Assembly: GCF_020687695.1 (NCBI RefSeq)
Contig: NZ_JAJEWL010000008.1
Coordinates: 169,981 to 233,980 of the forward strand
DNA: 64,000 nucleotides
From: Pusillimonas sp. MFBS29
Lineage (GTDB): Bacteria > Pseudomonadota > Gammaproteobacteria > Burkholderiales > Burkholderiaceae_B
Direction: 5' to 3'
The stretch's first letter is position 1; each line of letters opens with the position of its first letter. Below the pieces are notes generated by a model that made no database searches, had not been told where the DNA came from, and saw only the letters and a program-made list of their open reading frames with translations. This document shows positions 32,431-39,922 of this stretch, piece by piece. Both the position numbers and the translations under genes were made by a program.

Positions 32431-33510
32431 TTAATCCTGCCCCAGCGCAGCCAATTGCTCGGCCTGATGCTCGGCCAGCAAGCTGTTGGTCAACTCATCC
32501 ATATCGCCATCCATGATGGCACCGAGCTTGTACAACGTAAGGTTGATACGGTGATCCGTGACCCGCCCCTGAGGGTAGTTGTAGGTACGTATGCGCTCTG
32601 AACGATCGCCCGTGCCCACCAGACTCTTGCGCTGTGCGGCTTCCTTATCGTGCTGTTCCTGCTGCTGCTTGTCTTTCAGGCGTGCAGCCAGCACCTGCAA
32701 AGCCTTGTCCTTGTTGCGATGCTGGGACCGGTCGTCCTGGCATTCCACCACCAGCCCGGTCGGCAGGTGCGTTACGCGCACGGCCGAGTCCGTCTTGTTA
32801 ATATGCTGCCCGCCGGCGCCACTCGCCCGAAAGGTATCGATACGCAGATCGGAAGGATTGATCACAATGTCGCTTTGCGCATCAGCCTCGGGCAGTACCG
32901 CTACCGTGCAGGCCGAAGTATGGATGCGGCCCTGCGTCTCGGTCTCGGGCACACGCTGCACCCGATGCGCGCCCGACTCGAATTTCAGGCGGCCATAGAC
33001 ACCATCGCCATCCACTCGGGCAATCACTTCCTTGTAACCGCCAATCTCGGACTCGCTGGCCGACATAAGCTCGACACGCCAGTTGTTGTTCTCAGCAAAA
33101 CGCGTGTACATGCGCAGTAGATCGCCGGCAAACAGCGCACTTTCATCGCCCCCTGTGCCGGCCCTGATTTCCAGGAAAACACTGCGCCCGTCATCGGGGT
33201 CACGCGGCAGCAGCAAGACCTGAAGCTCGGACTCAAGCTGCTCCAGCTTTTCCTTGCCCAGCTTCAGCTCTTCTTCGGCCATGGCACGCATGTCCGGATC
33301 AGAGACCATTTCCTGCGCCACTTCGATATCACCTTCCGTGGACAGGAAAGCGTTGAATACCGTCACTACAGGCTCGAGCTCTGCCCGCTCGCGCATGATT
33401 TTCCGGTAGCGATCCATATCGCCGGCGATTTCGGGTTCAGCCAACAAGGCATCGACTTCGATCAATCGGTGAGCCAATTGCTCCAACCGATCACGCATGG
33501 AAGATTTCAT
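32431..33510 (-). CDS. prfA: peptide chain release factor 1
   Basis: Ends translation at UAA and UAG. GGQ at 233-235 triggers peptide release, and the PET codon-recognition tripeptide lies in [11 protein letters not shown] near residue 186; 359 residues. Between hemA and prmC, the standard hemA-prfA-prmC order of proteobacteria. Confidence 0.97.
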   Translation of the reverse strand: MKSSMRDRLEQLAHRLIEVDALLAEPEIAGDMDRYRKIMRERAELEPVVTVFNAFLSTEGDIEVAQEMVSDPDMRAMAEEELKLGKEKLEQLESELQVLLLPRDPDDGRSVFLEIRAGTGGDESALFAGDLLRMYTRFAENNNWRVELMSASESEIGGYKEVIARVDGDGVYGRLKFESGAHRVQRVPETETQGRIHTSACTVAVLPEADAQSDIVINPSDLRIDTFRASGAGGQHINKTDSAVRVTHLPTGLVVECQDDRSQHRNKDKALQVLAARLKDKQQQEQHDKEAAQRKSLVGTGDRSERIRTYNYPQGRVTDHRINLTLYKLGAIMDGDMDELTNSLLAEHQAEQLAALGQD

Positions 33511-33578
33511 ATATAAAAGGGAGTCAGACGATGGAAAGAACGCAAAATAGCGGCCGGACTGATACAGCCACAGCGTCG

Positions 33579-34853
33579 CTAACGGCGGCGTTCGGTCGTG
33601 GGCAGCAAGCGCGGCAGCAGCGTCAGCAACTGCTGACGCTCGTCGCTGGCGCTGCGATTCAGGGCAGCCAGCGGGCCGTGCATGTATTTTTGCGTAAGGC
33701 CATGGGCCAATTGTTCGAGCACTTGCTCGGGAGACTCTCCGCGCGCCAGCAGACGGCGGGCACGTTCCAGCTCATTCTGGCGCACCTGTTCGGCAGCCTG
33801 CTGGAAATCGATGATGGCAGGCACGATTTCGCGCGACTGCAACCAATGCATAAAATTCTGGACTCGTGTTTCGATAATGGCTTCAGCCTGCACCACAGCC
33901 GCACGGCGGGCATCGGTGCCGCTTTGGACCATGCGACCCAGGTCGTCGACGGTATACAGATAGACGTCGGCCAGGCGGCCGACCTCGGATTCGATATCGC
34001 GCGGCACCGCCAGATCGACCATGACCATGGGGCGATGACGCCGCGAGCGCGTAGCCCTTTCCACCATCCCTAAACCAAGGATGGGCAAGGAGCTTGCCGT
34101 ACAGGACACAATGACATCGAAATCGGATAATCGCTCGGGAATGTCGGACAGCTTCATGGTCTTGGCCATAAAGCGTGACGCCAGCGTATCGGCGCGCTCC
34201 AGCGTGCGATTGGCCACCACCATATTCTGCGGTTTCAGGGCAGCGAAGTGCGTGGCACAGAGCTCTATCATTTCGCCCGCGCCTATGAACAGCACGCTGG
34301 ACTTGGACAGATCACCAAACACCCGCTCGGCCAACCTGACGGCAGCAGCCGCCATGGACACCGAGTGAGCGCCAATGGCAGTTTGCGAGCGAACCTCTTT
34401 GGCAACCGAGAACGTGCGCTGGAACAGCTGATGCAGCAAAGTACCCAGCGAACCTGCCTGTTCGGCCGCACGCACCGCATCTTTCATCTGGCCAAGTATC
34501 TGCGGCTCGCCCAGCACCATGGAGTCAAGCCCGCTGGCCACGCGAAACGCATGGCGCACCGCGTCATTCTGCTGATACTGGTACAGATGAGGCTGCAGGC
34601 TGCCCGCTTCCAGCCGATTGAAGTCGGCCAACCAGGTAGGAATGTGCTCTTGCACCTGCGGATCGGCCGCACAGTAGATTTCGGTGCGATTACAGGTGGA
34701 AAGAATGGCGGCTTCCTTGACCGACGCGCCAAACGTGGAGCGCAGGCCATCGAGAGCAGGCTTCAGGACGTCGAGCGGAAACGACACACGCTCGCGCACC
34801 GAAACCGGGGCCGAGACATGATTGAGACCGAAAGTTAAGACGTCGACGGACAT
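33579..34853 (-). CDS. hemA: glutamyl-tRNA reductase
   Basis: Reduces glutamyl-tRNA to glutamate-1-semialdehyde, the first committed step of haem synthesis by the C5 route. Catalytic Cys54 in STCNRTEIY, the NADPH domain with GAGEM, and the C-terminal dimerisation helices are present; 424 residues. First gene of the hemA-prfA-prmC-grxD-ubiX series; the promoter should lie in the 170 bp before it, divergent to tRNA-Phe. Confidence 0.96.
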   Translation of the reverse strand: MSVDVLTFGLNHVSAPVSVRERVSFPLDVLKPALDGLRSTFGASVKEAAILSTCNRTEIYCAADPQVQEHIPTWLADFNRLEAGSLQPHLYQYQQNDAVRHAFRVASGLDSMVLGEPQILGQMKDAVRAAEQAGSLGTLLHQLFQRTFSVAKEVRSQTAIGAHSVSMAAAAVRLAERVFGDLSKSSVLFIGAGEMIELCATHFAALKPQNMVVANRTLERADTLASRFMAKTMKLSDIPERLSDFDVIVSCTASSLPILGLGMVERATRSRRHRPMVMVDLAVPRDIESEVGRLADVYLYTVDDLGRMVQSGTDARRAAVVQAEAIIETRVQNFMHWLQSREIVPAIIDFQQAAEQVRQNELERARRLLARGESPEQVLEQLAHGLTQKYMHGPLAALNRSASDERQQLLTLLPRLLPTTERRR

Positions 34854-35024
34854 AATTTTTTATATATGGTGACGCAAGCGCCTGTATCGGGGTCGATTAT
34901 AGTCGCCTTATAGGGTTTTTACCGAATCCGGCGTTTGCGCTGGCTCAAGTCCAGGCAAAATATGGGTTAAAACAGTGGCGCAAAGCACACATTTTAATTT
35001 TCGTGTATTATTTCGCCTTTCGAT

Positions 35025-35100
35025 GGCCTGGTAGCTCAGTCGGTAGAGCAGAGGATTGAAAATCCTTGTGTCGGTGGTTCGATTCCGCCCCAGGCCACCA
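35025..35100 (+). tRNA. tRNA-Phe (anticodon GAA)
   Basis: Complete 76-base cloverleaf with acceptor GGCCTGG / CCAGGCC, T-arm GGTTCGATTCC, anticodon loop TTGAAAA giving GAA, and encoded ACCA end. It is the integration target of the element that starts immediately after it and remains intact, as expected when an element inserts at the 3' end and restores the gene. Confidence 0.97.
35071..35100 (+). other. probable attL site of the ICE (3' end of tRNA-Phe)
   Basis: A P4-type integrase gene follows directly and reads away from the tRNA, the usual layout for integration into a tRNA 3' end. The exact core is unknown; I mark the T arm and acceptor part. I found no second copy of this sequence in the window, so attR must lie beyond the right edge. 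Confidence 0.65.
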
Positions 35101-35213
35101 TCTTGCTGTTCCAGCACGCTTCAAAACATCCCAAAACGCAGAAATATCAATATCTTAGGCGACAATCATCGCCCAGGACGTCTCACTGCGCGTCGCTATA
35201 TCCCGCATTTGTC

Positions 35214-35270
35214 TGTACCCCAGTTTGTACCCCACAATGGTTTCGTGAAAAACAGCCTTTGGGGGTACAA
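35214..35270. repeat. TGTACCCC repeats before the integrase (possible arm sites)
   Basis: TGTACCCCA occurs at 35214-35222 and 35226-35234, 12 bp apart, and its inverse GGGGTACAA at 35262-35270 just upstream of the integrase start. Short direct and inverted repeats between the tRNA end and int are typical places for integrase arm binding or Xis/autoregulation. Confidence 0.55.
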
Positions 35271-35273
35271 GTC

Positions 35274-36587
35274 TTGGGCTTACTAAGCGAAACACAGATC
35301 AAAGCGGCCAAGCCTGGCCAGAAGGAATACCTACTGAATGACGGGGACAATCTGTACCTGCGTGTGCGAACCACGGGTAAGGCCTGGATTTACCGTTACA
35401 TGAAGGATAGCAAGCCCATCAAACTTGGGATGGGGCCATACCCGGAAGTTTCCCTCGCGCAGGCACGAGCCAAGGCATACGAAGCCAACAGTCAACGAGC
35501 CAATGGCCTGGACCCGAAAGAAGTCCGTGAGCACCAGGAAGAGCTGGCGCGCATCGCTCGTCTGCATACCTTCGAGTTACTAGCCCGCGCCTGGCACACC
35601 AGTGCCAAGAAAGACCGGGAATGGTCGGAGGACTACGCCCAGAAAGTCATCCGACATTTGGAAATCCACATCTTCCCATGGGTGGGACACAAACCAATTG
35701 AGGTGATTCTGCCCACGGAAATTGTCCGGTGCCTGCATCGTCCGAAGGATCGCGGCAATCTGGAAACAGCCCAGCGTGTGCGCGAGGCCGTTCAGCACGT
35801 CTACCAATACGCTGTAGACGTGGGAGCGCTGGAGCCGAGCAAGAATTTCGTCAACAAGAACACCGGCGGCCTGCCACCGCCACGCAGTCGGCATTTCGCA
35901 GCGATTACCGAACCTGCCCAACTTGGACAACTGCTCCGCGATATTCGCAGCTACCACGGCCATTTCATCACGCGATGTGCATTGAGGCTTGCGCCCATGA
36001 TGTTTCAGCGGCCAGGCCAGATCCGGCTCGCTGACTGGGAGGACATCAACTTTGAAGTTGAACTATGGCGCTGCCCGCCCGAGAAAATGAAGATGCGTGA
36101 GTGGCAAAAACGGGATAGCCGCACGCCGGCACACATCGTACCGCTACCTCGCCAGGCCTTGGAAGTTCTGCGGGAGCTATATCCATTGACTGGCCCCACC
36201 GGCCCCGTGTTCCGCAGCATGTCACGACGCTCGGAGAAAAGCCGCTACATCAGCGATAACACGATTAACGCGGCGCTGCGCACCATGGGCTATGACACGA
36301 AGGAAGAAATCACCGGTCACGGCTTTCGCGCCACAGCACGCACGATGATCCGCGAACATCTGGGCTGGGAGCCCGACGTCATCGAACGCCATCTGGCCCA
36401 CACTTCAGACGAAGAGCTCGGCAGCAGTTATGACCGCGCAGCCTTCATTGCCCAGCGCAAAACGATGGTGCAGCAATGGGCCGACTTTCTGGATGAGCTG
36501 GAAGTTGGGCAGATGCCTATGCCCGAGGACAACATACTGCAATTCATCCGTCATCGGCCACGGCCTGCGCTACGGGTCGGGACATGA
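35274..36587 (+). CDS. int: P4-type tyrosine integrase
   Basis: Site-specific recombinase of 437 residues that inserts and excises the element at tRNA-Phe. N-terminal arm-binding domain (LSETQIKAAKPG, DGDNLYLRV), a core-binding SAM-like domain, and the catalytic domain with Arg246 (FQRPGQIR), His349 and Arg352 (HGFR), His376 (HLAH) and nucleophile Tyr386. I start at a TTG with GGGGG about eight bases upstream; the frame stays open back to 35103, but that part has no integrase similarity and contains the putative arm sites. Transcribed away from the tRNA. Confidence 0.95.
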   Translation: MGLLSETQIKAAKPGQKEYLLNDGDNLYLRVRTTGKAWIYRYMKDSKPIKLGMGPYPEVSLAQARAKAYEANSQRANGLDPKEVREHQEELARIARLHTFELLARAWHTSAKKDREWSEDYAQKVIRHLEIHIFPWVGHKPIEVILPTEIVRCLHRPKDRGNLETAQRVREAVQHVYQYAVDVGALEPSKNFVNKNTGGLPPPRSRHFAAITEPAQLGQLLRDIRSYHGHFITRCALRLAPMMFQRPGQIRLADWEDINFEVELWRCPPEKMKMREWQKRDSRTPAHIVPLPRQALEVLRELYPLTGPTGPVFRSMSRRSEKSRYISDNTINAALRTMGYDTKEEITGHGFRATARTMIREHLGWEPDVIERHLAHTSDEELGSSYDRAAFIAQRKTMVQQWADFLDELEVGQMPMPEDNILQFIRHRPRPALRVGT

Positions 36588-36660
36588 CGAAACTTAGGGC
36601 ATTGCTATCTGGTGGCAATGCTCAAGTGACGACTGACTGTATCTCCCAAGGAACCTACCC

Positions 36661-36954
36661 ATGAATGAGTCCCTTTCTGAAGTCATCCGCATCCGAGTGA
36701 CTCCCTCCCATGCCGCTCGTCTGGGCGAGGCGGCAGCTCTCTCAGGGCTGTCCCTCTCGGATTACATGAGGAGGCGACTGTCCGCCGATGACATGCTGCA
36801 GGAAGAATTGACGCTGTTGCGTCAGATCGTGGCAGACCTGGGTCATCTGCGCGATACCCGTCTGGCCGCCATCGAAACCGCCCATCTGCTGCGCGCCATG
36901 GCCAAGCCTGAACACATTGCCATCGCGCAACAAACACTGCAGCATCAACGCTGA
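36661..36954 (+). CDS. ribbon-helix-helix protein, possible relaxosome accessory factor
   Basis: A 97-residue protein with an N-terminal ribbon-helix-helix type pattern (EVIRIRVTPSHAARLGEAAALSGLSLSDYMRRRL) like MobC, NikA or TrwA, and a C-terminal helical part. Proteins of this type bind oriT and help the relaxase. It lies far from the relaxase gene here, so the role is inferred. Its last 22 codons are repeated in diverged form downstream of higA (see the repeat pair). Confidence 0.7.
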   Translation: MNESLSEVIRIRVTPSHAARLGEAAALSGLSLSDYMRRRLSADDMLQEELTLLRQIVADLGHLRDTRLAAIETAHLLRAMAKPEHIAIAQQTLQHQR

Positions 36955-36957
36955 TTC
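36889..36957 (+). repeat. direct repeat copy A, 3' end of the ribbon-helix-helix gene
   Basis: 69 bases covering the last codons and stop of the gene. The same stretch recurs at 37715-37783 with about ten mismatches, on the other side of the higBA module. Confidence 0.85.
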
Positions 36958-36999
36958 TTACTGGACGTAGTCAAACTATCCCTGAAATGGTATATTAAC

Positions 37000-37365
37000 G
37001 TGAAGCCTGCCCCTATAAAACCGCTTTTTTGGCTTGGTAGCAGCAAGAAAGATCTGCTGGCGTTACCTGTGCCAGTACGGAAATTCTTTGGCCATGTTCT
37101 TGATACCGCCCAACGAGGTGAACAGCACGAAGCAGTAAAGGTGCTGAGTGGCTTCGGCAGCGCAGGTGTACTGGAGATCATCGAAGACGACTCCGGCAGC
37201 ACATACCGAACCGTCTACACCGTGCGGTTCTCTGAGGCCGTGTTTGTGCTGCATGTCTTTCAAAAGAAGAGCAAGCGCGGTATTGAAACGCCCAAGCCAG
37301 ATATGGACATCATTCGCCAGCGCCTCAAAGCCGCCGCCCTCGTTGCTCAGGAGTTGAAAAAATGA
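37000..37365 (+). CDS. HigB-like toxin (Gp49/RelE superfamily)
   Basis: A 121-residue protein resembling phage-derived Gp49-like/HigB mRNA interferases: RKFFGHVLDTAQRGEQHEAVKVLSGFG, then YRTVYTVRFSEAVFVLHVFQKKSKRG. Such toxins cut mRNA on the ribosome. GTG start. It overlaps the antitoxin gene by four bases, toxin first, the order typical of higBA. It should stabilise the element in its host. Confidence 0.88.
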   Translation: MKPAPIKPLFWLGSSKKDLLALPVPVRKFFGHVLDTAQRGEQHEAVKVLSGFGSAGVLEIIEDDSGSTYRTVYTVRFSEAVFVLHVFQKKSKRGIETPKPDMDIIRQRLKAAALVAQELKK

Positions 37366-37697
37366 CTAAACGCATTGTTGCAGGAGTTGAAATCGAGGCC
37401 AGCTCGGGCAATGTATTCGCAGACCTCGGCCTACCCGATGCCGAGAAGCTACAGATCAAATCGGGGCTGACTACCGAAATCGCCAAAGCCATTCGGGAGC
37501 GTGGACTTACCCAAGTCGAAGCGGCACAGCGCATGGGTCTGACACAACCCAAAGTATCGAGTCTGCTGCGCGGTGAGTTCTCAAATCTATCCGAGCGCAA
37601 GCTGATGGACTGCCTGAACCGCCTGGGCTATGACATAGAAATTCGCCTGCGTAAAACACCGGAGACAGTCGGCCATCTGATGCTGACTCATGCCTAA
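37362..37697 (+). CDS. HigA-like antitoxin (XRE helix-turn-helix)
   Basis: A 111-residue protein with a Cro/C1-type helix-turn-helix at about 45-75 (LTQVEAAQRMGLTQPKVSSLL). It should neutralise the upstream toxin and repress the shared promoter, probably near the AT-rich stretch TGGTATATTAACG just before the toxin start. Confidence 0.9.
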   Translation: MTKRIVAGVEIEASSGNVFADLGLPDAEKLQIKSGLTTEIAKAIRERGLTQVEAAQRMGLTQPKVSSLLRGEFSNLSERKLMDCLNRLGYDIEIRLRKTPETVGHLMLTHA

Positions 37698-37714
37698 GAC
37701 TATAGCCGTACAGG

Positions 37715-37783
37715 CTGCGGGCCATGGCCAAGCCTGAACAAATCGCCATCGCCCAACAGAATCTCCAGCGTCAACGCTGATTC
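37715..37783 (+). repeat. direct repeat copy B, orphan 3' gene fragment after higA
   Basis: About 86% identical to 36889-36957. Read in the matching frame it gives the same C-terminal peptide (RAMAKPEQIAIAQQNLQRQR then stop), so it is the tail of a second, diverged copy of the ribbon-helix-helix gene whose front part is gone. It marks the right border of the inserted higBA module. Confidence 0.85.
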
Positions 37784-37833
37784 GTCCTCGGCCTGTTCCA
37801 AGGCCTGCCGTACCCATTCCCGGAGACATCTTC

Positions 37834-38499
37834 ATGCACACCCTTCCCGCCTTGCGGGCTGGGGCGCTGGCGCTCGCCTGCGTCCTGGCTCCTGTCACTC
37901 ATGCTGCCGACACCGCTGACCTGCTCACGGGCGTCCCCCGCCTAGCCTGCGAAGCAACGCTCTGCCTGTCTTCCAGCTTGCGACCGGGCGAATGCAGTCC
38001 ATCCCTGGACCACTACTTCGACATCAGGAAGTACAACAAGCACGGCCTGGACTGGTCTGCTACCGTCTCAGCGAGACGTTCCTTTCTATCCCAGTGTCCC
38101 GCGTCCGGCGACTCAGGCATGTCAGAGCGCATTGATGCCATATCACGCGGTGCTGGCAAATGCGACGCGGAATTCTTGAACCAAACCTATGCCGATACGG
38201 CGTACAAATGGCGCAAGCGTGAATACGGCGGTGACAGCGGTCAGACCGTCTACGAAGTCCATCCGCTACCTACAGTCACACTCGACCAGCTACCCACCTA
38301 TTGTGTCGTTTACAACGATCACGCCTGGACGTATGAGCTGTCTGTACGCTACGTCGGCAGGCCAACCATGGGCGGGCATTGGGTCAAAGCCGAAGAATTC
38401 GAAGCGGCACAAGCCAAATGGGATGCCGACCATAGCGGGTTATGGGCGAAAGGCTGGAATTTTTCCCTAACGAATCCCAGACACCGGCGTGGACGCTGA
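37834..38499 (+). CDS. trbM: TrbM family conjugal transfer protein
   Basis: 221 residues with a cleavable signal peptide (to about residue 24) and the TrbM signature: GVPRLACEATLCLSSSLRPGECSPSLDHYF, rich in paired cysteines for periplasmic disulfides. TrbM is a non-essential periplasmic protein first known from the RP4 trb region. Here it opens the transfer operon; the ATG has GGAGA upstream. Confidence 0.85.
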   Translation: MHTLPALRAGALALACVLAPVTHAADTADLLTGVPRLACEATLCLSSSLRPGECSPSLDHYFDIRKYNKHGLDWSATVSARRSFLSQCPASGDSGMSERIDAISRGAGKCDAEFLNQTYADTAYKWRKREYGGDSGQTVYEVHPLPTVTLDQLPTYCVVYNDHAWTYELSVRYVGRPTMGGHWVKAEEFEAAQAKWDADHSGLWAKGWNFSLTNPRHRRGR

Positions 38500-38510
38500 A
38501 GGAGCCAGGC

Positions 38511-39176
38511 ATGATCGCAGAAATAGCAGCCTTGGCCCTCACCTGCGCGCCCAACATCCACCCAGTCACCCTGCATGCACTGATTCGTCATGAATCCCGA
38601 GTCCAGCAGTACGCCATCGGCGTCAACCGCAAGGGCCAGCACCTTCGACGGCAACCTCAAACCTTGGCCGAAGCGACCACAGTCGCTGATCGCCTCATTG
38701 ACCAAGGCATTGACTTCGATGCCGGGCTGGGACAGATCAATGTTCGCAACTGGGCGTGGTTGAATCTGGATAGCAAGACCGTCTTTGATCCCTGCCGCAA
38801 CTTGGCGGCTGCCCAGACAGTACTGGCAGAGTGCTATGCCAGAGCGCTACCCCGACAGACGGACCCGCAGCATGCCTTACGCGCCGCACTGTCCTGCTAC
38901 AACACCGGCAATTTCAAGCGTGGTTTCACCAATGGCTATGTCGGCAAAGTACTGGCCCAAGCCAAGATCAAGGTTCCTGCCTTGGCACCGTTGAAAAACG
39001 AAACGGCCGAGCCCGCGACAAAGGCCACGCCGGCAGAGCCAGCGCAGAAACCCGATCAAGGACCACCGGCTCCACCAGAAGGCGCACCGGACGGTTTCAG
39101 CGCCAATCCGGCAACCGACGGTTTTTCACAAACGCGTGACGACGAGCCAGAAAGCAGCGCTAACTCCGACACCTGA
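38511..39176 (+). CDS. virB1: lytic transglycosylase, VirB1
   Basis: Opens the peptidoglycan for assembly of the secretion channel. The SLT fold is visible: HPVTLHALIRHESRVQQYAIGVN with the catalytic glutamate (HES), LGQINVRNW, and SCYNTGNF. 221 residues; the C-terminal third is a Pro/Ala/Glu-rich low-complexity tail. The start MIAEIAAL follows GGAG; the upstream frame overlaps trbM and is not used. No clear cleavable signal; the N-terminal hydrophobic part may act as one. Confidence 0.9.
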   Translation: MIAEIAALALTCAPNIHPVTLHALIRHESRVQQYAIGVNRKGQHLRRQPQTLAEATTVADRLIDQGIDFDAGLGQINVRNWAWLNLDSKTVFDPCRNLAAAQTVLAECYARALPRQTDPQHALRAALSCYNTGNFKRGFTNGYVGKVLAQAKIKVPALAPLKNETAEPATKATPAEPAQKPDQGPPAPPEGAPDGFSANPATDGFSQTRDDEPESSANSDT

Positions 39177-39266
39177 CGCACTTTTGGCCAACGTGGCCGC
39201 GCTTATTCCTTTTCTTACCAACCACCACCCCTGCGCCACTTGGTCCCCAGGGGCAGGAGTCTTTAC

Positions 39267-39587
39267 ATGTCTCTACTGACACGCATCAAGAACGCTATGT
39301 CCTTCCTACGGATCATCAGTAAACCGACTACAGCCGCACTACTGTTCGGTATCCATCAGGCTGCATTTGCACAATCCATCGGCGGACTTTCCCGAGCGCA
39401 AACGACATTGCAGACCCTCCGAGACAATCTGGATGTCATCCTGCCCATTGCGGCCATCATCATCGGCGTCATCATTTTTGTACTGTATTCCGCAGAGGTC
39501 ATGCGTAAAGACGATGCCATTCGTTGGGGCATTGGCGTGCTGCTGGCCGGATCCGTTGCCGAACTGGTTGTGTTGCTTTGGAGGTAA
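39267..39587 (+). CDS. virB2: VirB2-type pilin
   Basis: 106 residues: long signal sequence ending AAFAQS, then two hydrophobic helices (VILPIAAIIIGVIIFVLY and WGIGVLLAGSVAELVVLLW), the standard VirB2/TrbC pilin layout. Start chosen for AGGAG eight bases upstream of ATG. Confidence 0.88.
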   Translation: MSLLTRIKNAMSFLRIISKPTTAALLFGIHQAAFAQSIGGLSRAQTTLQTLRDNLDVILPIAAIIIGVIIFVLYSAEVMRKDDAIRWGIGVLLAGSVAELVVLLWR

Positions 39588-39590
39588 GCC

Positions 39591-39911
39591 ATGGCAACCA
39601 ACACCTATCCGGTCTTTAGAGGACTGGGCCGCAAGGCCACCTTCATGGGCGTTCCCACCAAGCTATTACTGGGTGCCTTTACCTGCGTAGCCATAGTCGC
39701 CATGACGGCAGGTCTGGCCTGGTGGGGCTTGCTCTTCATCGTCATACCCACGCTCGCCATTCTCACCCGCGATGATGATAAAGCGCTGGATGTGCTGTGG
39801 CTCGAATTGAAAACGCGGCGGCGCAATCGCAACCAACGCTTCTGGCGAGGCTCAAGTTACGCCCTGCAGGGCTATCACCGGCGTCGGCCCTGGCGCGCAC
39901 TCATCAAATAA
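39591..39911 (+). CDS. virB3: VirB3 inner-membrane protein
   Basis: 106 residues with two close membrane helices near the N terminus and a basic C-terminal tail, the VirB3 layout; sits between virB2 and virB4 with GGAGG before the ATG. The VirB3 partner of the VirB4 ATPase in pilus assembly. Confidence 0.9.
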   Translation: MATNTYPVFRGLGRKATFMGVPTKLLLGAFTCVAIVAMTAGLAWWGLLFIVIPTLAILTRDDDKALDVLWLELKTRRRNRNQRFWRGSSYALQGYHRRRPWRALIK

Positions 39912-39922
39912 AGGATGTTTTC

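Noticed and set aside
35103..35273. Extension of the integrase frame back to the tRNA
   Set aside because: No similarity to integrase N termini, and it covers the putative arm sites; the TTG at 35274 gives a normal N terminus.
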